Assembly: GCF_963662255.1 (NCBI RefSeq)
Contig: NC_085073.1
Coordinates: 6,317,598-6,381,597, forward strand
Direction: 5' to 3'
DNA: 64,000 nucleotides
Origin: Cinclus cinclus
Taxonomy: Eukaryota > Chordata > Aves > Passeriformes > Cinclidae
Shown here: piece by piece, positions 50,626 through 62,099 of the stretch
How the letters are laid out: every line of letters begins with the position of its first letter
Numbering within the stretch: position 1 is the first letter of the stretch
Made by a program: the position numbers and the translations under genes
Notes under the pieces: generated by a model
Seen by the model: only the letters and a program-made list of their open reading frames with translations
The model's database searches: none
Told to the model about the DNA's origin: nothing

Positions 50626-50969
50626 CTTGGGAGCAGCTCTGTGGAGCTCTATCTGCTTCCTCAGCCCATCTCAATCCCAGGTTTTTTGGGTTTTTTTTTT
50701 TTTTTGGGGTAAAATGGGTGAAAATTTGCCCCTGAGCATTCTGGAATTCCTGTCCAGAGCTGTCCTTTGAGAAAGGGAAGATCCCATAAAGCTGCCAAGC
50801 CCTTCCTGCACACAGCCAGGAGGAAAAAAAAAATCCTGCAGGATTCCAAAGCAGCTCAGTGACAGCACAGGGAGGGGAAATTTCTTTTTTTTTTTTTTTT
50901 TCTTTTTTTTTTTTTTTCCCTAAACCAAACCCCCCGAAGGCTCATTCAGCCAGGAAAGAGCAGGAATAT

Positions 50970-50979
50970 TTTATTTATT
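50970..50979 (-). terminator. NR2C2AP: NR2C2AP poly(A) signals
   Basis: Two overlapping AATAAA copies on the minus strand (TTTATTTATT on plus), about 120 bp past the NR2C2AP stop. RFXANK and NR2C2AP end tail-to-tail about 350 bp apart. Confidence 0.75.
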
Positions 50980-51095
50980 TTCATTGATCCCATTACACGC
51001 CCGTGTGCCATCACAGCCTCCCATGTCACCTCATGGGACAGGGATTCCCCCCCTCTGGGGGCTTTTTAGAGCCCCCAAAATGGGTCCAGCTCACC

Positions 51096-52599
51096 CTAGA
51101 GCCTCTCCCCCAGCACCCCCAGGTGATAAATCACGACCCTCCCAAAAAAATCCGTGCTGCTCCCAAAGGTGATCTTCAGCTTATCCAGCACTGTCTCCTC
51201 CACCTGGAATCTGTGCACTTCCAGTGAAGGAATAACGCTGCCATTGAGATGCCACACCCACCCTGAGCAGCAAAATTCCCCAAAAATCCCCAAATTCTGC
51301 CCCTCCATCTCCTCAAATAATCATCCTGGGAAAGGATATTTGCATGGCATGGCTGTCCTGGGGGTACAGCTCTGATATTTTCACCAGTTCCTCACCAGTT
51401 CTGCAGCCTAGGGAGGAAAAGGGGGGAGCCTCAGGTGCTCCCAGGAGCCTCCAGGTGCTGTCCCAAACTCTTCCCTGATGGGAATCAGCACCCAGAGGCT
51501 CCCAGCTCCTCTCCCAAAATCTTCCCTTGCTCCCTGCAGTGCCCAAAGGCTCCCAGCTCCTTTTTATTCATCCAGGGAGCTGCTCCAGGTGGTCTCCCAA
51601 AATCTTCCCTGGCTCCTACCAGCACCCAGAGGCTCCAAGTTTCTCTTTATTCATCCAGGATCCTGCTCCATGTGCTGTCCCAAAATCTTCCCTGGTTCAC
51701 AGCAGCACCCAAAGGCTCCCAGCTCCTCTCCCAAAATCTTCCCTGGCTCCCAGCTTCTTATTCACCCACAAAGCTGCTCCAGGTGCTGTGCCAAAATTTT
51801 CCCTGGTTCCTACCAGCACCCAGAAACTCCCAGGTCCTCTCCCAAAATTTTCCATGGTTCCTACCAGCACCCAAAGTCTCCCAGCTCCTTTTTATTCACC
51901 CATGGAGCTGCTCCAGGTGCTGTCCCAAAATCTTCCCTGCTCCCACCAGCACCCAGCTCCTCTTTATTCACCCACAGAGCTGCTCCAGGTGCTCCTGCAG
52001 CCCTTCCTGGGATTTGGGAATGGCTGATAAATGGCTCCGAGCCTCCCTCTCACACCCTGCAGGATCCAGGTGTGGGTAAACTGAGGCAGGACCCCAGAAC
52101 CCCAGCAATCCTCACCTTCCAGCGTGCACAGCCGGCTGGAAAATCCCCCCTGGAATTGGATGTGGAGCTGTGAGACCTTGACAGGGCGGGGGAAATCCAG
52201 GGTGACCCACTGGGATGTGCCCTGGGTGGGGACAGGAGTGTCACAGGGGGCACGGAGGGGGGGGGTCACTGCTCCTGTGCCCCCCGTGTCCGTGTCCCCA
52301 CACCTGGTCCGAGTTCCAGCAGGTCTCCTCGCTGCCATCGAACAGGTGCTGCTTCCCAAAATGCTTCACATCCCTGTTCAGCACGGAGCTCACCCTGCAG
52401 GGACAGTGCCACCAGCCCTGGGGACATCAGGGCAGGGCCGGGGGACAGTGCCACCAGCCCCGGGGACATCAGGGCAGGGCCGGGGGACAGTGCCACCAGC
52501 CCCGGGGACATCAGGGCCAGGGGACGGCAGGTGACAGGTAGGAAGGGTCAGGACTCACCGTGTGGCCGTGTCCGCACAGACCAGGGGCTCCACGGGCAT
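51096..52599 (-). CDS. NR2C2AP: nuclear receptor 2C2-associated protein
   Basis: NR2C2AP (TRA16) binds the orphan receptor TR4 (NR2C2) and represses its activity; the fold is a galactose-binding-like domain. Exons: 52599-52559 (MPVEPLVCADTAT), 52394-52304 (VSSVLNRDVKHFGKQHLFDG, then SEETCWNSDQ), 52221-52116 (GTSQWVTLDFPRPVKVSQLH, then IQFQGGFSSRLCTLE), 51407-51340 (CRTGEELVKISELYPQDSHA + MQ), 51212-51096 (RFQVEETVLDKLKITFGSST, then DFFGRVVIYHLGVLGERL). Total 140 residues, against 139 recalled for human. The last intron has AT-AC ends (see separate entry); the others are GT-AG. The ATG was chosen because LVC..T..RVSSVLNR aligns with the human N terminus. A 5' non-coding exon ends at 53006 (GCG|GTGAGT), in a CpG-rich promoter. 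Confidence 0.96.
51213..51339 (-). other. NR2C2AP: U12-type AT-AC intron of NR2C2AP
   Basis: The 127-bp intron begins ATATCCTTT (51339-51331), an exact U12 5' splice site. It has branch sequence TTCCTTCAC (51232-51224), one base off TTCCTTAAC, with the branch A 12 nt from the 3' end, and ends in AC (51214-51213). Splicing it out joins ...DSHAMQ to RFQVEETVLDKLK with exactly the human spacing. No usable GT donor exists before the in-frame stop. Confidence 0.88.
51425..51990. repeat. ~50-bp degenerate repeat in NR2C2AP intron 3
   Basis: About ten variant copies around CAAAATCTTCCCTGGCTCC + CAGCACCCAAAGGCTCCCAG. Confidence 0.85.
52396..52515. repeat. 41-bp tandem repeat in NR2C2AP intron 1
   Basis: Three copies of GGGACAGTGCCACCAGCCCC + GGGGACATCAGGGCAGGGCCG, filling most of the 164-bp intron. 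Confidence 0.9.
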
Positions 52600-52979
52600 G
52601 GCTGCCTGCAGAGAGAGCCGGTCAGGGAGGGACAGGATGGGGACAGCCACAAACAGTCCTGGGGACACCCGCATTGTACTGGGGACACCCAAAAATGGTA
52701 CTGGGGACACCTGGATTCTACCGGGGACATCTGGGTGGGAACAGAGACACCTGAGAGGGAATGGGGACCCCCTAACCAGTACTGGGGACACCCCAAACTG
52801 TGCTGGGGACACCTGGGTGGGAATGGGGACGCCTGGGCAGGAGTGGATCCCTTGGATTGTACTGGGGACACCCGAGCAGCACTGGGGACCCTCGGACACC
52901 CCTGGGGACCCTCGGACAGCACCGGGGACCCCGGCCAGCAATGGGGACCCCCGGGGGATGCTCCCCAGTCCCCTCCCGG

Positions 52980-53290
52980 TCCTGCCGGGGCCGGCCCGCA
53001 CTCACCGCCCGCCGCAGGAAGAGGCGGAGCCGCCGCCCCGTTCCCGGTGTCCGGTACCGCCCTCGGCACCGCCGAGACTCCGGGACGGCAGCTCCGGGTG
53101 TCCCCTGCGCCCCCTCCCACCCTGTCCGCCCCCTGCAAAAGCCTCGTCCCCGGGACCGGGACCGGGACCGGGATCAAGATCGGGATCGGGATCGGTGCCC
53201 GCGTGTCCTCGTTGGGAACGGGGGGATCCTCCCGCTCCTTTCCCGGAGTTGGGGGGACCCGGGCGGGGGGCACGGGGGTCGCGGGGACCT
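52980..53290 (-). promoter_or_regulatory. NR2C2AP: NR2C2AP CpG promoter and non-coding exon 1
   Basis: CpG-rich block. A donor GCG|GTGAGT on the minus strand (exon end 53006) pairs with an acceptor CTCTCTGCAG just before GCAGCC-ATG (52599), giving a leader exon. The transcription start is not fixed. A (GGGAGA)n array follows at 53318-53380. Confidence 0.6.
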
Positions 53291-53379
53291 TCCCGAGGCA
53301 GCTCAGCTGGTGGCACTGGGGGAGAGAGGGAGAGGGAGAGGGAGAGGGAGAGGGAGAGGGAGAGGGAGAGGGAGAGGGA

Positions 53380-55000
53380 TCCCCGCATTCCTGCATCCCT
53401 GAAACCCTGCATATCCCTACATCCCTAAAACTGAATCCCGTCATTCCTGAGTCCCTGCAGCCCTGCACATCCCTGCATATCCCAGCACTCCTGAATCCCT
53501 GCATCCCCACACATCCCTGCAGATCTCTGCAGATCCCTACGCATCCCTGCATGTCCCTGAATCCCTGCAGATCCCAGGATCCTTCCACGCCCCAGCGGTG
53601 CTGCTCCTCCCAGCTCTTCCCTGCATCCCTGCATTCCCGATTCATTCCATCTCCGCACCTCCCTGCCCAGCCCTGCGTCCTTTTTCATGCCTGCATTCCC
53701 TGATTATCCTGACGTCCCTGCATGGCTCAGCATCCCCGAATCCCTGCTCATCCCTGCTCACCCCAACATCCCTGCCCATCCCTGAATCCCTGCTCATCCC
53801 AACACCCCTGCCCACCGCACCCCCGGCTCCGCAGCCCCGCAGAGTTCCCTGTGCCGGGTGAGTCACGGCGGCCGCGCCGAGGCCGCCTCAGCTCAGTCAC
53901 GGGCAAAAATAAACCGGGAGAAAGCTGCGAAACCACCGCCCCCTCCCCATCTCCATCCCCATCCCTGTCCCCGTTCTCATCCCTGTCCCCGTTCCCGCCC
54001 CGGGGCTCGGCCCCGGTTGGGACACGCTGCCGCCCGCACACACATGTCACACACGTGTCACACGCGTGTCACACACATGCCACACGCATGTCACACGCTT
54101 GTGCACACACCCGCGGGGACACGCGACCCAGCAGCGCACGCGTGACCGGCTCTGCCTTCCTCCTCCTCCTCCTCCTCCCTCCCCTCCTTCCCCCGTCGAG
54201 TTTCGCCTGAGAAATTGGGTCAAAAACCGCAGGAGCCTCATTTGCCCCTGGGCTAATTGCGCGTCTGGTGACAGAGCTGCCACTTCTGCCACCGCAGTGC
54301 GCGTCGCCTCCCGGGCGCGCCTGCCGGCAGCGTCCCTCTCCTCATCCCAGTGACCCCCGACCCTCCCGTGCTGGGAACTGGGGATCCCAGTGACCCCCCG
54401 ACCCTCCAGTGCTGGGAACTGGGGATCCCAGTGACCCCCCGACCCTCCCGTGCTGGGAACTGGGGATCCCAGTGACCCCCCGACCCTCCCGTGCTGGGAA
54501 CTGGGGATCCCAGTGACCCCCCGACCCTCCCGTGCTGGGAACTGGGGATCCCAGTGACCCCCCGACCCTCCCGTGCTGGAAACTGGGCATCCCAGTGACC
54601 CCTGACCCCTCTGCTCATTGGGAACCTGTAAGATCCCAGTGACCCCCGACCCTCCAGCTCTGGAGAACCGGGGAGCAGCGCCCCAGCCCCGTGATCTTCG
54701 CACCTTCCTCGCTGTCGAGGAACGCGGCGCTGCCTGCGGCTCTGGCGGTGACTCCCGGCTGCCGCCCGGCCCGGCGCTCCGCCGCGGCCCGGGGAGGCCT
54801 TTCCATCGGATCCAGGAGCTGATGGCGAGCCCGGTGCCAAGGCCAGGGCGGGCACGGCTCCAAGAGCCCCCGCTCGCCCCGGGGCCGGCGATGCTGGCGC
54901 AGGAAGCGAACGCCCTCGGTGCCTTTTGTGCGGCGGGTGGCGGCCGTGTGGGCTCTGCCGAGCATCCCCGGCCGGCGCTTCCGAAGAAAGAGCTGGTGTT
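53380..55000. other. gene-free interval with degenerate repeats
   Basis: 53385-53850 is built from loose CATCCCTGCATCCCTG units. 54040-54110 is a CACACG/ATGTCACAC repeat. 54352-54602 holds about six copies of a 41-bp unit with CTGGGAACTGGGGATCCCAG. 54680-54960 is CpG-rich. No exon recognised. Confidence 0.6.
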
Positions 55001-55004
55001 GTGC

Positions 55005-56285
55005 CCTTCACCATTAATTACTTGTGCTGATTGATTTCCACTTCCGTGTAAAGCCCCGGGGATCGCCGGGGGATGCGGAATTCAGGGGGCACCGGCACAG
55101 GGCTCTGCCTGTTCTCTCTTGGCTTTATTATTTATCAACATTCCCCCGAGCGCACAGGACGGGGGTGCCGCGGGGGTTGAGGAAGGGTTTGGCACAGCCA
55201 GATGTTGTTTGTCATCCGTGCCAAAGTGACAACGTGGTGGCATCTCGGCGCTGGGAAGGGGCAGGCCAGGGTGGCCGTGGGCGCGTCGCCCTGGAAGGGG
55301 ATGGGTAAATGATATAATTGTCATTAATTTATTATAAGGCCGGGTTTAAGCCACAAACTGGCGTTTAGTCCCCAGGGGTGAGGGCCCCGCGGTTGCTGCA
55401 GTGTCCCCAGCAGCGTCACCACCCCGTGAGTGCCTGACCCGTGTCACAGCGGTGTGAGCAGGTGTGAGGGTGGCCTGTGCCGTTAATGAGCTTGGCTTTG
55501 CTGGCGAGAGATGCTGCTCGATGTCCCCGCACGGGACAATTAGCACCCTGGCTAATGAGCCAGCGCGGCGTCCTGCCAGCCCTGCTGCTGATTATGGCCG
55601 AAGTCAGAGCGGGGCTGGCCGGGCCCGGTGTCCCCCCGTGTCCGGTGCCAGCACAAAATCACGCACAGGGGGGAGCTGGTGGCATCGCCACCGCGGGGAC
55701 AGCCCGTGTCCCCTCCCGTGTCCCCTCCCGTGTCCCCTCCCGTGTCCCCTCCCGTGTCCCAGGTGCGGAGTGGCCGCTGCCCGAGGGGGAAGGAGCGGGT
55801 CCGGCTGCCGGAAGGGGGAAGGGAAGGAGGCAGTTGCCATGGAAACCGCAAATAAAATCAATGCACGCTGCCGCTGGCTCCGGGGAAAGTCGGGCCTGGC
55901 CAGGGCAGCGTGGCCGCGTCCTCGGGGGGACCCTGCAGCCCCTTCTGTGCCCTCCGTGCCGGGATGGGGGGACGGGGACACCACGGAAGAGGTTCCGCCG
56001 TTCTGGCTTCCCCCTGTCCCCTCCGCATCCCTCCCTGCCTGAGCCGCCCTGCCCAACTCCAGCCCGGCAGCTCCGTCAGGACGGGCAGAGCCGCGGCTCC
56101 TCCCGATCCACGGCTCCTCCCGTCCGTCCGTCCGTCCGTCCGTCCCCGTGCCGGTGCCCCGAGCGCTGGCCCCAGCTGCGGTGGCAGAGGCCTCGTTAAT
56201 GAGCTGCGATCCTGATGAATGTGGCAGCTCTCCTGGAACGGGCTTCATTAACCGCCGGCGGACCTGAGCGGAATAACAAGCGGCT
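55005..56285. promoter_or_regulatory. cluster of AT-rich elements in CpG-rich DNA
   Basis: Short unique AT-rich islands at 55008-55045 (CCATTAATTACTTGTGCTGA), 55305-55372 (TATAATTGTCATTAATTTAT), 55480-55565 and 56185-56260. Two carry the identical 10-mer TTAATGAGCT (55483-55492, 56196-56205), also present at 11261. A 12-bp TCCCGTGTCCCC array lies at 55715-55760. They resemble enhancers upstream of the next plus-strand gene. Confidence 0.35.
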
Positions 56286-56289
56286 CCGT

Positions 56290-58660
56290 GGGGCTCGGGA
56301 CGGGGTCCCCCCGAGCACCCCGCGGCCGTGCGGGGACACCGGGCCGAGCTCCCGGGGAGCTCCGGGTCCCCTCTCTGCCCAGCGAGGCTCCGGGACACCC
56401 CGGCCACGCTGCCACCACCCCGAACTGGAGCGGCTCGGGAGGTTCCCGGCCGCGCCGCCCGCCCAGTTTGGCTTTGTCCTGCGGGGGGGACGGGGATGGC
56501 CACCACAGAACCAACCCCTGCGTCCCCATCGGTGTCCCCACACCTGTCCCCACGCTGCGGGTTGCCCTTGTCACCATTCTATTGTGATGGCAGCAAGACC
56601 TGGCTGAGACCCACCAAACTCACGTCACCTGCCTCACGTGCCCTCCGCTGTCCCTGTGTTTGTTTGGGGACAAGCCAGCGGTGGGGTCCCCGCGGGCGGT
56701 GCCGGGTCCCTGCCCCTCGCAGCGGGAACCCCTCGGCGTTGTCACCGCACCCCAACCGCCCGCGGCCGCTCCCCGTGTCCCTGTCACAACAAAGGAAAAC
56801 ATCTCTGGATGGAAACTGCGGGAGGGTCGTCACGGCAACACTGCTGCAGGATTTCACCAGAATCCCGGCGTTCGGGCTCAAAAAGACGCGCAGTCCCCGC
56901 TCTGCCCTGCGCAGACGCCGCCGCGGACCCTGCCGGGGCTGGGGACCCGGGGAGTGGGAATGAGCCATGGGGTCACCCCAACCACGCTGTCCCGGGTGGG
57001 GTCACGGCTGTGGGGACACTGTGACAGTAGGTTCTGCCTCGTGCGAGCAGCTCGGGGCAGGATGTGGGGCTGGAAGTGTGCGGGGGGACCCCACCCCACC
57101 CTGGCGACACCGGGACACCGCTCGGTGCCAGCGCTGGCTCTGCCACCCGAGCGAGGCTCGGCCTTGGCAGGATGTTGGGCTGCGAGGGCGACGGGACCTG
57201 ATGAAGTCACCTCCCGGCTGGAGGGAGGACACTGGGATCCCAAACTGGTGCCAGTGGAGGAGCTGGTCCCCGGCGCGTCCCCGAGCACGGAGCAGCGGCC
57301 GGAAAGGGCCGAGAGGTGTCGGTGGCACCCCGGTCCCCGAGCCGCGCTGGCGGGTGGCTGCTGTGACATCCATCTGTGACATCCATCTCCCCTTGAGACC
57401 AGAGCTCGGCTCGGTCGCTGCCGGCACCTTCCCCTGTCACAAAAACGGCCGGTGCCACATCCCCGGTGCCTCTGAGCGGCTCGGTGTCCCCTGGGGTCCC
57501 CACTCCCCCACCTTTGAGTCCCCAGGAAGCTCCGGGGCCTTTTCGAGGCCCCGAGCAGCTGTGGTGGAATTTTTTGGGGTGAGTGCGAGGCGCTGGGGCG
57601 ACCCGACATTCCCACTGGGAATTCTCACATGGATTCCTGATCCATGCACGCTGCCGGGTTTCCAGGTGAAATTCAGGATGATGAAGAGCAGGAGGAAGGA
57701 TTTGAGGCTGCGGGTGCAGGACCCAGCTGTGCTGGGAGGGCACATCCAGAGGGTGCCCGAGTGAGGATTCCAGATCCGGCCTCACCCCATGGACCTCCCC
57801 GAGCAAGAGCCACAACCCCAAAAACCAGCCCGGGGATTCCTCTCGGAAGCAGGACGGGACATCTGTAGGATGTCCGGATCCTCTGCGAGCTGGAAGAAGC
57901 CGGGGTATCAAATCCCCTGGGACCCTCTCCCTAATTCCCCTTGGCAAACCCCACGACCCCCGTCCCTGTCCCCCACGCTCGGGCACCTCCATGGGGCCGG
58001 GCCCGCCAGCTGCAGCCACATAAAGAAGGGGAACAGAGGAGCTCTGTGCGCCGGCAACGCCGGGATTGTGCCGGAGCAGGGGGGGCTCACAAAAGGCAGG
58101 AAACGCCACGAAAAGTCTGGCACAATGGAGTCGGAAATGAGAACTTTGCTCTCGGGTTTCCACGGATCCATCCTATGGGCGAAATGGGGAGGGGGGCGAT
58201 TCTCCTTTTTTTTGGTGCCAAGCCGTGGGAGACAGGCTGGCATCCTTCGGTCACCGGTGGGAAGGTGACACCCCCCCACCCAAAAAAACCCCAACAAAAC
58301 AAACAAACGCCGCACCCCCGATAGCTCAGTGATGGTTTCCTTCTTCCTTTTTGGGGGTCGTGTCTGGTAGCGCAGCTCTTTGGAGAGTCTCACCCATTTT
58401 TGGGGGGGGTTGGGTCTTTTTGAAATCTTTATCCACACACAGCAACTTCCAGCCTCTTCCCGCCCCCCCCCCACCCCTTATCCCATTCCGGTCCCATAGG
58501 GGGGTGTGGGGGGCTGGAGGATGCTCTCCTTTATGGGAACACCCCCAAAAAAATCCTTTGCGCCCCCTCTCCCTTTCCTGCCTCCATCACAGTGACCCCC
58601 CCATTCTCTTAAGGACCCCATCAGAGCCCCCCCGCAATTCCATGGACCCCCCCATCTCGC
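56290..58660. other. gene-free GC-rich interval
   Basis: No exon, RNA gene or mobile element recognised. 57,900-58,470 is balanced unique sequence upstream of the CpG promoter at 58.7 kb. Confidence 0.45.
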
Positions 58661-58679
58661 TCAGAGACCCCCCCCTCAT

Positions 58680-59126
58680 TATAGGCACGCCCCCACCTCC
58701 CAACCCTTTCCACGCCGAGCGGGGTCCCCGCTCGATGGGGAGGGGGCGTCCCCGTTTTTTTTGTTTTTTTTTTTTTGGGGGGGGGGTTGGCCCGGGTTTT
58801 TTTTTTTTGGGGGGGGGGGCGGCGCATGCGCGGCCGCCCCTCGCCCTGCGCCGGGCAGCGCGGAGCGGGCGCGGGTTCTCCGCCGCTGCGGGCAGGTGCG
58901 GAGCGGGCGGCACCGGCGGCACCGGCGGCGGGGGGGAAGGAGGAGGAGGGGGCCGCGCCCGCCGCCAGCCGCGATTGGCCCGGCCCGGCCCGGCTCGGCC
59001 CCCTCCGGGGGGGGACCCGGCCCGCTGCCCCCCTCTCCGAGCCCCGTTCTTAAGCCCCCGGTGCCGGTGGGGGTGCTCGGCTCTACCGGCGGCGATGAGT
59101 CCCGGCGCGCCCTGAGCACGGGCCAG
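58680..59126 (+). promoter_or_regulatory. CpG promoter and candidate 5' non-coding exon (possibly NCAN)
   Basis: A dense CpG island with an inverted CCAAT box (GCGATTGGCCCGG, about 58971) and GC boxes. It ends in a good plus-strand donor, GGGCCAG|GTACGTG, at 59126/59127. The presumed exon contains only a six-codon ATG frame (MSPGAP, 59095). In human the next gene after NR2C2AP on this strand is NCAN, whose first exon is non-coding, so this position fits. No NCAN coding exon lies in the window. Confidence 0.45.
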
Positions 59127-59127
59127 G

Positions 59128-59190
59128 TACGTGCGGCACCGGAACCGACACCGGCACCGGAACCGACACCGGCACCGGAACCGACACCGG
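59128..59190. repeat. 18-bp GC-rich tandem repeat
   Basis: Three copies of ACCGGAACCGACACCGGC immediately after the donor at 59126. Confidence 0.85.
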
Positions 59191-59199
59191 CAGCGTCCC

Positions 59200-60490
59200 C
59201 GCTGCGGGGCCGCCGTGGGGAGGGGGACACCGGCGCGGCTGCGGCGGGAGCGGGACGGACCCGAGCTGGGAGTGGGGGGTGGGGACGGCCGCACTGACAC
59301 CGGTACCGGTACCGGCAGCGCTAGGGCGGGAGAGGGTTGGATCCGGCTGGGGACGCGGCGGGGGCTGCGGGGCTGCAGGAATGCGGGGCCCGGTGGTGGC
59401 GATGGGGACGGTGACACCGGCACCGGCACTGCTGCGGGGACGGGGATGGGGGCGGCGACACCGGCGGCGACACCGGCGCCACCGCGGCAGGAGCGGGATG
59501 GATCCAGGCTGGAAATGCGGGGGTAGGGGCGGCGGGGGGGGGCCGCGGGTCCCGGTGGCGGCGGCGGGGATGGGGACGGTGACACCGGAGCGGGACAAAT
59601 CCGGGCTGGGGACGCGGTGGGGAAGGGGGACAGGGGGTGTGGGGGATGCCGGAGGTGAGGGATGGTGGCCCCGGCGCCGGGGACATGCTGGGGACACTGG
59701 GGGGACAGGGAGCTGTCAGGGATGGGGGGACACTGCGGGGATCGGGGGCACTGGGACAGCTGGACAACGGGGGCGTGGCCATCGGCGTTGTGGGGACACC
59801 AGGACAGGGGGACGCTGTGAGGAGCGGGGCTCTCAAGGGCTGGGGACACTCAGAGGGGGTTGGGGATCCCCGGCACTGAGGACAGCGGGGCAGACACGCG
59901 TGGGGACAGTGCGACACCGTGCCCTGAGTCCCCCCGGGAGCTGGCAGCGAGGCAGAGGGCGAGCGGAGGTGGCGACGAGTGGCAGGACAGCAGTGGGTGC
60001 CACCAGCGTGTCACCCCCCCCGCGGTGCCACAGCCGGGTGCGCCTGGACCGCCCAGTTCCTTACTGGCGACGCTGGTGTCACCCTGGCGGGTCGGGAGCT
60101 GGGAATGTCCCTACCCCGGGGTGGTCGCGGCTACCAGGGGCTGCCATAGCGCGGGGCACTCGGTGCCATGGCCAGGATGTCCCCAGCATGGGGACACAGC
60201 CTGGAGAAGCCGGGATGGGTGGATGGATGTGGGTGCGGATAGGACGGGGGGCTCTACCACCCCAAAATCGGCGGGACAGCGGTGCCAGCTCTGCATCCGT
60301 GCCAGCCCCACGGGCCCGGGGGTCTCCTCCCGGTTTTGGGCACCGGGCGGGGTGTCGGGAGTCGCTCCCAGCGTGTGCCCGAGGGCTCGGAGCGATTCTG
60401 CGCCGGTTTTGGGGCTCCCGCGGTGCTTTGGGCTTTGCCGGGGAGAGGCAGAAAACGGGGCAAAAAAAAAAAAAAAGAATAAATAAATTT
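59200..60490. other. GC-rich presumed intron
   Basis: No exon recognised. Loosely repeated GACACCGGCACCGG-type sequence to 59600, then unique GC-rich sequence, ending in A-tracts (60460-60515). Confidence 0.4.
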
Positions 60491-60514
60491 TTAAAAAATT
60501 AAAAAAAAAAAAAG

Positions 60515-60640
60515 ATGAGCAAATTCTAAATTAAAGGCTGCAGACTGTCTGCCTAATAAAAATCGCACCCGGCAAAGGGCCCATATTGGACGGGATCGCA
60601 GTTTCCCGAGGTGCTAATTTATTCCGGCAGGCTGGGGGGA
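60515..60640. promoter_or_regulatory. candidate conserved non-coding element
   Basis: Unique AT-rich block with GCAAATTCTAAATTAAAGGC, TGCCTAATAAAAATCGCACC and CCCATATTGG (a near-CArG box). It lies 1.5 kb after the candidate exon 1. No open frame. Confidence 0.4.
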
Positions 60641-61335
60641 GCGGGGAGCATCACGTTGCCTGTGAGATGTGACGGCAGCGAGGTTTGCAGAATTCCTTTG
60701 TTGTGGGCAGAGAGGAGGGGACGCCGAGCCGGCCCCGCCGCCCGGCTCCTGCCACGGCCGCGCAGCCCCCGGGGACACCCCCGGAGGACACCCCCGGTCC
60801 CCGCTGGGGTGGTGGGGACACCGCGGCGCTGGGAGGGAGGTGGGTGATGTGTGTGTGTGTCTGGGGGGGGGGGGGGGGGGTCAGGTGTGCTCGAGGTTGG
60901 GGGGTGCAGGAGCAGCCCCCGGGGTGACAGCGGTGGCAGGAGGGGTTGGGGGGGGGGTGGGGGGACACGCCGAGGGGGTGGGCACCGGGATGTGGCGTGT
61001 GTGCTGGTGGCACTGCGGGCCGGAGTGACCCGTGGGGACAGCAGAGGTCACGGGGGGGGTTGAGGTGTGCGTGGGGACAGCTGGTGGCACCTCCAAGAAT
61101 GGGGGCGTCCCCAGGGCGGGGACACCAATGTCCCGCTGCCTCCGGGACTCCCGGGTGGGTGGGCAGTGCCCCCTCTGTGCTGCCACCCACCCCAGCGCTG
61201 TCCCAGACGTCCCCTCTGTCCCCTTGCGGGCCCCGAGATCCCCCCTCCTCCCCGTCCCAGCAGAGGCTCGGGGCAGCCTGGGGGGGGGGACAGGTGACCC
61301 CCGAAGTGGCCGGGTGGTCCCGGCGGCCTGTGTGG
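60640..61335. other. GC-rich gene-free stretch
   Basis: CpG-rich and G-run-rich (60865-60879, 60948-60963) sequence with no recognised exon. Confidence 0.4.
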
Positions 61336-61337
61336 AA

Positions 61338-61445
61338 TTAAGCTCTGTTTCAGCTCAAGCTAATCACCAGCCCCGGCTTTGCATATTCATGAGCGGGATG
61401 AATTATTCATGAGGTGACAGCTAGTGACAGATGTGAAAATGTTCG
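61338..61445. promoter_or_regulatory. candidate conserved enhancer element
   Basis: Unique block with AGCTCAAGCTAATCACCAGC, the octamer-like TTTGCATATTCATGAGC, GAATTATTCATGAGG and TGACAGCTAGTGACAGATG (TALE-type TGACAG twice). POU and homeodomain cores are spaced within 60 bp in a GC-rich background. It looks like a neural enhancer, which would suit NCAN. Inference. Confidence 0.45.
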
Positions 61446-61684
61446 CCCGGCTTCGGAGGGGGGCTCGGGGGGGGGGGGGGCGTTTTGCACCGGCGTTATT
61501 TTAAATTTCTCTCGTCTACCGTTCCCCCGGTTGGGCTGGGACACCGGGGGGACGGGGACACGCTCCTTGTCCCCGAGGGCGCCGATTCACGTGGCTTTGG
61601 GGACGTCACGGTGACACCGCCCTGACTGCGGGGAGAGACCCCCGCTGAGAAATCCGGGCCCTGGTGGCCGTGGTGGCCCGGCCA

Positions 61685-62085
61685 CCTTTGTCACCTCCCA
61701 GCCCTGTGCCACCTCTGTCACCTCGCCACCCCTGTGCCACCTCTGTCACCTCCCACCCCTGTGCCACCTCTGTCACCTCGCCACCCCTGTGCCACCTCTG
61801 TCACCTCCCACCCCTGTGCCACCTCAGTCACCTCCCAGCCCTGTGCCACCTTTGTCACCTCCCAGCCCTGTGCCACCTCTGTCACCTCGCCACCCCTGTG
61901 CCACCTCAGTCACCTCCCACCCCTGTGCCACCTCCGTCACCTCGCCACCCCTGTGCCACCTCTGTCACCTCCCAGCCCTGTGCCACCTCCATCACCTCCC
62001 AGCCCTGTGCCACCTCAGTCACCTCCCACCCCTGTGCCACCTCCGTCACCTCCCAGCCCTGTGCCACCCCCCTCGCCTCTCTGTC
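61685..62085. repeat. 27-bp minisatellite
   Basis: About 15 copies of CACCTCCCACCCCTGTGCCA + CCTCTGT. The 27-bp unit keeps frames open (CATSVTSHP / VPPLSPPTP). Not coding. Confidence 0.93.
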
Positions 62086-62099
62086 ACCACCGGGCTCTG

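Noticed and set aside
57640..57870. Short frame EIQDDEEQEEGFEAAG after an acceptor-like CAG
   Set aside because: No recognised family, no matching donor or partner exon; kept as non-coding.
58320..58470. Minus-strand block resembling a small structured RNA
   Set aside because: I could not match it to tRNA or snRNA features (no A/B box pair, no TTTT terminator in place).
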